Below, one piece after another: positions 60,446 to 64,000 of a DNA stretch of 64,000 bases. The DNA is from Blastocatellia bacterium (lineage in GTDB: Bacteria > Acidobacteriota > Blastocatellia > Chloracidobacteriales > JADJPF01). How positions within the stretch are numbered: the first letter of the stretch is position 1; the number at the start of each line of letters is the position of its first letter. Under the pieces are notes generated by a model that ran no database searches, was not told the DNA's origin, and worked only from the letters and a program-made list of their open reading frames with translations. The DNA lies in contig JADJPF010000001.1 in the NCBI GenBank assembly GCA_016713405.1, forward strand, positions 434,001 to 498,000. The letters run 5' to 3'. Position numbers and translations under genes: made by a program.

Positions 60446-60766
60446 ATGAATGGTGAAAACATTTCTAATAATAAAGTGATATACCAAATAAGCTTAAACA
60501 GTAGAAGTTTAGGTTTAGTTAACCCTTATTTGTTTATAGAAAAACTTCGAGATGAAATTTATGCTAGTTTTCCTAGTGTTAAAATAAGGATTATTTATCA
60601 CACTAAAGGTAAAGGACAATCTCTAATTCAATTAAAATGTTTTGTTTCCTTTCAACTCTCACAATCTCAAGCAGATAATATTCAAGAAGAAATTAGTTTT
60701 ATTGCTACCAACTTACAAAAAGAACTAAGTAATAGAATTGAAGAAGCCAAGCGTTCTGTTGCTTAA
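60446..60766 (+). CDS. Small uncharacterised protein (106 aa)
   Basis: Not recognised. It has two charged, possibly beta-alpha halves (IYQISLNSRSLGLVNP and SVKIRIIYHTKGKG), then a helix (SQADNIQEEISFIATNLQKEL), with no signal peptide and one Cys. It sits between the terminator of the tricorn gene and the sigma-54-type promoter of the harpin-like gene. Whether it belongs with the latter is unknown. Weak GAG Shine-Dalgarno upstream. Confidence 0.6.
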   Translation: MNGENISNNKVIYQISLNSRSLGLVNPYLFIEKLRDEIYASFPSVKIRIIYHTKGKGQSLIQLKCFVSFQLSQSQADNIQEEISFIATNLQKELSNRIEEAKRSVA

Positions 60767-60859
60767 TCGCTAAATTCTAATCCTCAATCTAATTTGTATA
60801 TTCACCAACTTTTAACTTTCTGGAGAAAGTGTCTTTTTTGGTCTTAGCTTGAATGATTC

Positions 60860-60915
60860 TGACAACTTTGACAAGAATGCCAGTTTTGACATTTAGTAAT
60901 CTGCCAGAACTGGCA
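60860..60915 (+). promoter_or_regulatory. Array of six TGNCA sites in a 9-bp register (candidate enhancer)
   Basis: TGNCA starts at 60860, 60869, 60878 and 60887 (exact 9-base steps) and again at 60902 and 60911 (also 9 apart). The pentamer is its own reverse complement, and each neighbouring pair makes a TGNCA-N4-TGNCA dyad; the last pair is the symmetric TGCCAG-AA-CTGGCA. It lies 144-199 bases before the predicted start site, the usual place for enhancer-binding activators of sigma-54. Confidence 0.6.
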
Positions 60916-61033
60916 GAATTTCTAGTTTAAGGCTAAAAAGTAACTAAAATATTTTTTTGCTGCTATCTATAAATCTTTATTATTCAGTAAATAAGCTAAA
61001 ATATTATTTTCTTAGATTTTTAATTTCCTCTTT

Positions 61034-61047
61034 GGAACAAGCCTTGC
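61034..61047 (+). promoter_or_regulatory. Sigma-54 (-24/-12) promoter
   Basis: TTGGAACAAGCCTTGCC has GG at 61034-61035 and GC at 61046-61047 with the strict 12-base spacing between them. Four of four bases of both TTGG and TTGC are kept, plus AC after the GG. Transcription would start near 61059, leaving a leader of about 50 bases with AAGGAG before the ATG. Confidence 0.65.
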
Positions 61048-61109
61048 CATTACTCTTGGTCAGAAAGACACACTAAATCAAAAATTAAAAATTTAAGGAG
61101 ATTACAACA

Positions 61110-62045
61110 ATGGCTATCAACAATATTTCAACAAACAACAATCAAGGAATCAACACTCAATCAATTAACCAACGAAACACTTTTGACCCAAATAGTAAAC
61201 AAGAATTAGCTCCAAAAGGCAATTTAGCTGGTATCCCAGTAAGTAAAGCTAACGAAAACTTAAAACCAACCAATGAATCAATTGATAGATTTGGTAATAC
61301 ACAAAACTGCTATCCAAATCAAATGGATAAACCAATGATGAGAAATTATCCACAAATGGAAAGTCCAACAATGAAAGATAGTCCAAATTCAATGATGAAG
61401 ATGAATGATATGTCTAAAACAACTGGTGCTGATGCTGCGGATAAAACTAAAAATAAAGGCAATGAAAAATTAGATAAGGCTTTAGAAGGATTAAACAGTG
61501 CTTTAGAAGCCATCAATGGGCTAGTCAAAAACCAAGGTGAGTTAATCGGCGCAATCAAAGATTTAGTTAGCCAATTAACAGGTGCTGGTAAAAATGATGG
61601 TGCGAAACCTGCTGACCCAGGCCAAATGAAAGATTCCGGTCAAATGAAGGGAATGGAAGGAATGCAAGGTAGTGGTGGGGCAAATCAAGGTGGTATTAAT
61701 GAAATATTAAATCAATTAGTTGGACTATTAGAAAAACTACTAGAATTGCTTAAGTCTTCTAAAGGTGGCGGCCAACCTGATGCCGGTAAAGGAACCGACC
61801 CAGCTAAAGGAACTGACCCAGCTAAAGGAACCGACCCAACAAAAGGAACCGACCCAGCTAAAGGAACTGACCCAAGTAAAGGTGTTGGTGGTCAAGACAA
61901 ACAAATCGGTGAAATTATTCAAGCTTTAGAGAAAATTATTGAGCAACTTAAGCAATTACAAGGTCAAGGTAAAGATGGTGGTGATGTATCAAAAACACAA
62001 GCTCAAGATACTTTAGCAGCTAAAATGTCAACAATGAGAGTTTAA
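61110..62045 (+). CDS. Harpin-like low-complexity protein, possibly secreted without signal peptide
   Basis: Function unknown. 311 residues without a signal peptide; the first 40 are Asn/Gln/Thr/Ser-rich (MAINNISTNNNQGINTQSIN). A Met-rich stretch lies at about 72-107. Amphipathic Leu/Ile helices follow (LDKALEGLNSALEAINGLV near 125, ILNQLVGLLEKLLELLKSS near 200, IGEIIQALEKIIEQLKQLQ near 270), joined by Gly/Lys/Asp-rich linkers. Five GTDPxKG units are in the last linker. Only one Cys is present. Harpins of type III secretion share this profile: Gly-rich, nearly Cys-free, heat-stable-looking, with amphipathic helices. A biofilm-type or structural protein is also possible. Expression appears sigma-54-driven. 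Confidence 0.6.
   Translation: MAINNISTNNNQGINTQSINQRNTFDPNSKQELAPKGNLAGIPVSKANENLKPTNESIDRFGNTQNCYPNQMDKPMMRNYPQMESPTMKDSPNSMMKMNDMSKTTGADAADKTKNKGNEKLDKALEGLNSALEAINGLVKNQGELIGAIKDLVSQLTGAGKNDGAKPADPGQMKDSGQMKGMEGMQGSGGANQGGINEILNQLVGLLEKLLELLKSSKGGGQPDAGKGTDPAKGTDPAKGTDPTKGTDPAKGTDPSKGVGGQDKQIGEIIQALEKIIEQLKQLQGQGKDGGDVSKTQAQDTLAAKMSTMRV
61791..61880 (+). repeat. Five 18-bp tandem repeats encoding GTDPAK
   Basis: Units start at 61791, 61809, 61827, 61845 and 61863, coding GTDPxK with mostly silent changes. A slippage-prone minisatellite whose copy number may vary between cells. Confidence 0.9.
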
Positions 62046-62100
62046 CTTCCTCGCAAATCTCTCCTCTCATAACCTCTCACTCAGTAAAAGCACAAATTCT

Positions 62101-62135
62101 AACAGGTGATTAATCTCACCTGTTATTTTTTTTTG
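62101..62135 (+). terminator. Terminator of the harpin-like gene
   Basis: A 9-bp stem (62101-62109 with 62116-62124) followed by A and a run of nine T. A textbook intrinsic terminator, about 56 bases past the stop. Confidence 0.92.
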
Positions 62136-62149
62136 ATAAGTAAATTTTT

Positions 62150-62199
62150 AATAGAATAAAGTAGTAAATATTAGTTAGTATTTATTACTTTATTCTATT
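62150..62199 (-). terminator. Terminator of recA
   Basis: A 14-bp perfect stem (62150-62163 with 62186-62199), extendable with mismatches, followed on the minus strand by TTAAAAATTT. It is on the recA side of the convergent gap. Confidence 0.75.
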
Positions 62200-62213
62200 T
62201 TGAGAGATTTTAA

Positions 62214-63296
62214 TTAGTTAGCATTAGTTGCGGGACGAGTAGTTTTTTTGACTTCCTTAAAATCTTCTTGAGGTTCTTCTGGGAAGAGTCTATCAATTAT
62301 AGGAATATTTAAGGCTTTGCGTACTTCTTGATTGATTCGTTCACATAGTTCTGGGTTTTGTTGTAATGAGTTCTTTACATTATCACGGCCTTGACCCAAA
62401 CGTTCACCTTTATAAGAGAACCATGCGCCACTTTTATCAACAATTTTATTTTCTACAGCTAAATCTAAAATATCACCTGCGCGGGAAATACCTTGACCAT
62501 ACATAATATCAAACTCTGTTTCCTTAAATGGAGGAGCAACTTTGTTTTTTACAACTTTGACACGAGTACGATTACCTACGATATTTTCCCCGTCTTTAAT
62601 TGGGCCAACTCTACGAATTTCAATACGTACAGAAGCATAGAATTTTAATGCTCGACCGCCAGTAGTTGTTTCTGGCGAGCCAAACATAACACCAATTTTT
62701 TCACGAATTTGATTAATAAAGATTAAACAAGTATTTGAGCGAGATACAGCAGCAGTAAGTTTACGCATTGCTTGTGACATTAAGCGAGCTTGTAGTCCTG
62801 GTAAATTATCTCCCATATCTCCATCTAATTCAGCACGGGGTACAAGTGCTGCTACTGAATCAATAACTATTACATCAAATGCTCCTGAACGGCATAATTG
62901 TTCTGTAATTTCTAGGGCTTGTTCGCCGCTATCAGGTTGGGAGATAAATAATTCTTTAGTATTAACGCCCAATTTTTCAGCATATTCTGAATCCATTGCA
63001 TGTTCAGCGTCTATATAAGCTGCATTTCCTCCAAGGCGTTGGGCCTCGGCTACTACATGTAATGCTAAAGTAGTTTTACCAGAACTTTCTGGCCCATAAA
63101 CTTCTGTAATACGACCGCGAGGAAAACCGCCAATACCAACAGCAGCATCGATGCTTAAACAAGTAGAAGAGATTGCTAAAACATCAGAAACTTTTTTATC
63201 GCCTAAGCGCATAATAGCACCTTTACCAAATTGTTTTTCAATTTGTGCAATAGCTGCTTCTATTACTTTACTACGTTCTGTTTTAAAGTCTGCCAT
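62214..63296 (-). CDS. recA: Recombinase RecA
   Basis: The DNA strand-exchange and SOS-activating ATPase. It is 360 residues. The Walker A is GPESSGKTT near residue 69, the Walker B VIVIDSVAAL near 145, with FINQIREKIGVMFGSPETTTGG as loop L2 and its flank, and KNKVAPPFKETEFDI near 285. The C-tail is short and acidic then basic. A well-spaced promoter lies upstream; no LexA-type box was recognised within it. Confidence 0.98.
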   Translation of the reverse strand: MADFKTERSKVIEAAIAQIEKQFGKGAIMRLGDKKVSDVLAISSTCLSIDAAVGIGGFPRGRITEVYGPESSGKTTLALHVVAEAQRLGGNAAYIDAEHAMDSEYAEKLGVNTKELFISQPDSGEQALEITEQLCRSGAFDVIVIDSVAALVPRAELDGDMGDNLPGLQARLMSQAMRKLTAAVSRSNTCLIFINQIREKIGVMFGSPETTTGGRALKFYASVRIEIRRVGPIKDGENIVGNRTRVKVVKNKVAPPFKETEFDIMYGQGISRAGDILDLAVENKIVDKSGAWFSYKGERLGQGRDNVKNSLQQNPELCERINQEVRKALNIPIIDRLFPEEPQEDFKEVKKTTRPATNAN

Positions 63297-63372
63297 AATT
63301 GTTGCCTTTCATTGTTTTTATTGATTTTTGGGCGTTTTGCCAATAAATTCTTATTAATAAAGTATATAGTGA

Positions 63373-63401
63373 AATATAAGCAAAAGGTGTCCAAAAGTCA
63401 A
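63373..63401 (-). promoter_or_regulatory. recA promoter
   Basis: On the minus strand TTGACT (63396-63401), a 17-base spacer, and TATATT (63373-63378). The leader to the recA ATG is about 70 bases. Confidence 0.7.
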
Positions 63402-63473
63402 GCGATAAGTGCAGAAGAAAAATTTTTATTGAGTTTGGAATGAATAGACGTAAAAATTCTTATTTTTATGTAT

Positions 63474-63503
63474 GCAAATTAGCTAATAATACTACTAATT
63501 TGC
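63474..63503 (-). terminator. Hairpin after the 63495 gene
   Basis: A 9-bp perfect stem (63474-63482 with 63495-63503) overlapping the stop codon, followed on the minus strand by ATACATAAAAATAAG. The T-tract is poor, so it is only a probable terminator. Confidence 0.5.
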
Positions 63504-64000
63504 AGGTGGTTTAGTAAGTTGGTTTTCTAGTTCTTGTTTTTTATTCTTGCGTTGTTGTTCAAGGGTATTTTCTAAATCAGTTAATTTAGTTTTTAGTTGA
63601 TTAATTTGGCTTTGTATTTGTTCTTTATCATATTCTTGTTCATTGATTTTAATAGACTTACTATAAATTTGATTTCCTTTATCATCAATAGAAGTAACAT
63701 CAAACAAAGGAACTGCTGCTTGAAATTGTTCTAGTTCTTTTAGCACTTTGCTACGTTCTGTTAAGGTTTCTTTTTCTCCTTCATAAGTAGCTAATTTTTC
63801 TGAAGCTTTTTTGAGGGCTTGTTCACGACGATAGCGGTCTAATTCGCCAGCAGGTAGCCCAATAATATCTAATTCTCCTTCTGGAACTTCTGTTAGTTCT
63901 GCAATTGGTAGTTTAAAGCCCCCCGTACCACGTTTTGCTTGATAACTTAGAGGAATACCTAAAATAGTACGTTTATAATCAACTCTAATGATTACTTGTT
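63495..64000 (-). CDS. Coiled-coil protein, N-terminus outside window
   Basis: Open to the window end, 168 codons visible. The first visible residues (VIIRVDYKRTILGIPLSYQA) and the Lys/Pro/Glu stretch that follows (LPIAELTEVPEGELDIIGLP) look like an ordinary folded domain. From about residue 50 the protein is a long charged helix (RREQALKKASEKLATYEGEKE), then VPLFDVTSIDDKGNQIY, then a second coiled coil (IQSQINQLKTKLTDLENTLEQ). Not recognised; it may be an envelope or cytoskeletal helper. A GTG at 63746 is internal, not the start. It is on the recA strand, upstream of its promoter. Confidence 0.65.
   Translation of the reverse strand, partial: QVIIRVDYKRTILGIPLSYQAKRGTGGFKLPIAELTEVPEGELDIIGLPAGELDRYRREQALKKASEKLATYEGEKETLTERSKVLKELEQFQAAVPLFDVTSIDDKGNQIYSKSIKINEQEYDKEQIQSQINQLKTKLTDLENTLEQQRKNKKQELENQLTKPPAN

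Larger units (their letters stand above)
60767..61109 (+). other. Regulatory intergenic region before the harpin-like gene
   Basis: 343 bases carrying a six-copy TGNCA array (60860-60915) and a sigma-54-type promoter (61034-61047). No coding frame or RNA gene is seen. AAGGAG at 61096 precedes the ATG. Confidence 0.7.

Noticed and set aside
61791..61880. CRISPR-like short repeats
   Set aside because: Contiguous, in frame, coding repeats with no spacers.

Overview
The window is AT-rich (roughly two thirds A+T by eye) and carries a bacterial chromosome segment with genes on both strands, short intergenic gaps and no rRNA, tRNA, CRISPR or insertion sequence that I could find. The gene mix suggests an Acidobacteriota-type organism, possibly a low-GC Blastocatellia lineage. 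The signs are an Oar-like TonB-dependent receptor with an N-terminal carboxypeptidase-regulatory domain, eukaryote-type Ser/Thr kinases fused to a formylglycine-enzyme-like domain and to a two-component-regulator propeller, tricorn-like and M16 proteases, and large secreted Calx-beta/NHL proteins. The taxon is inferred from gene families only; no marker rRNA is present.

Layout. 1-5 kb: the end of citrate synthase, a minus-strand trio (diheme cytochrome c peroxidase, Tat-exported metallophosphoesterase, small cytochrome c), then an exported M20 peptidase. 5-11 kb: two adjacent Ser/Thr-kinase receptors. 11-14.3 kb: alanine racemase, a luciferase-like monooxygenase and an alpha/beta hydrolase. 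14.5-18.7 kb: an unknown protein, HtrA protease with a metallo-beta-lactamase-fold hydrolase, and thymidine kinase. 19-22 kb: a small unknown, TlyA-type rRNA methylase, subtilase and a small unknown. 22.7-33.2 kb: a giant VCBS/Calx-beta/NHL surface protein, M16 protease and TonB receptor. 33.5-39.6 kb: a small unknown, PlsC acyltransferase, a GT-C glycosyltransferase fused to TPRs, an NAD-dependent epimerase and a maleylpyruvate-isomerase-like protein. 39.7-46.8 kb: a matrixin-like protease with long Ig-like repeats, a second GT-C protein, a carboxylesterase and a small gene broken by an in-frame TGA. 46.9-56.7 kb: thiC, rmlA, rmlC, a dicarboxylate-type transporter, a cysteine desulfurase/selenocysteine lyase-like enzyme, pyrD-pyrK, a heptose adenylyltransferase-like protein and a type II thioesterase. 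57-64 kb: a tricorn-like protease, a small unknown, a harpin-like low-complexity protein behind a sigma-54-type promoter, recA and a truncated coiled-coil protein.

Two patterns stand out. First, at least eight genes are interrupted: seven by nine single-base frameshifts, nearly all at short homopolymers, and one by an in-frame stop. The protein motifs stay intact across every break, which points to sequencing or assembly indels (or recent slippage) more than old decay. Those genes are annotated here at full reconstructed length. Second, the 343-base gap before the 61.1 kb gene holds six TGNCA pentamers, largely in a 9-bp register, followed about 120 bp downstream by a -24/-12 (sigma-54) promoter. 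The product is a signal-less, nearly Cys-free, Gly/Gln/Lys-rich protein with amphipathic helices. This is the best candidate for an undescribed regulated or secreted system in the window.
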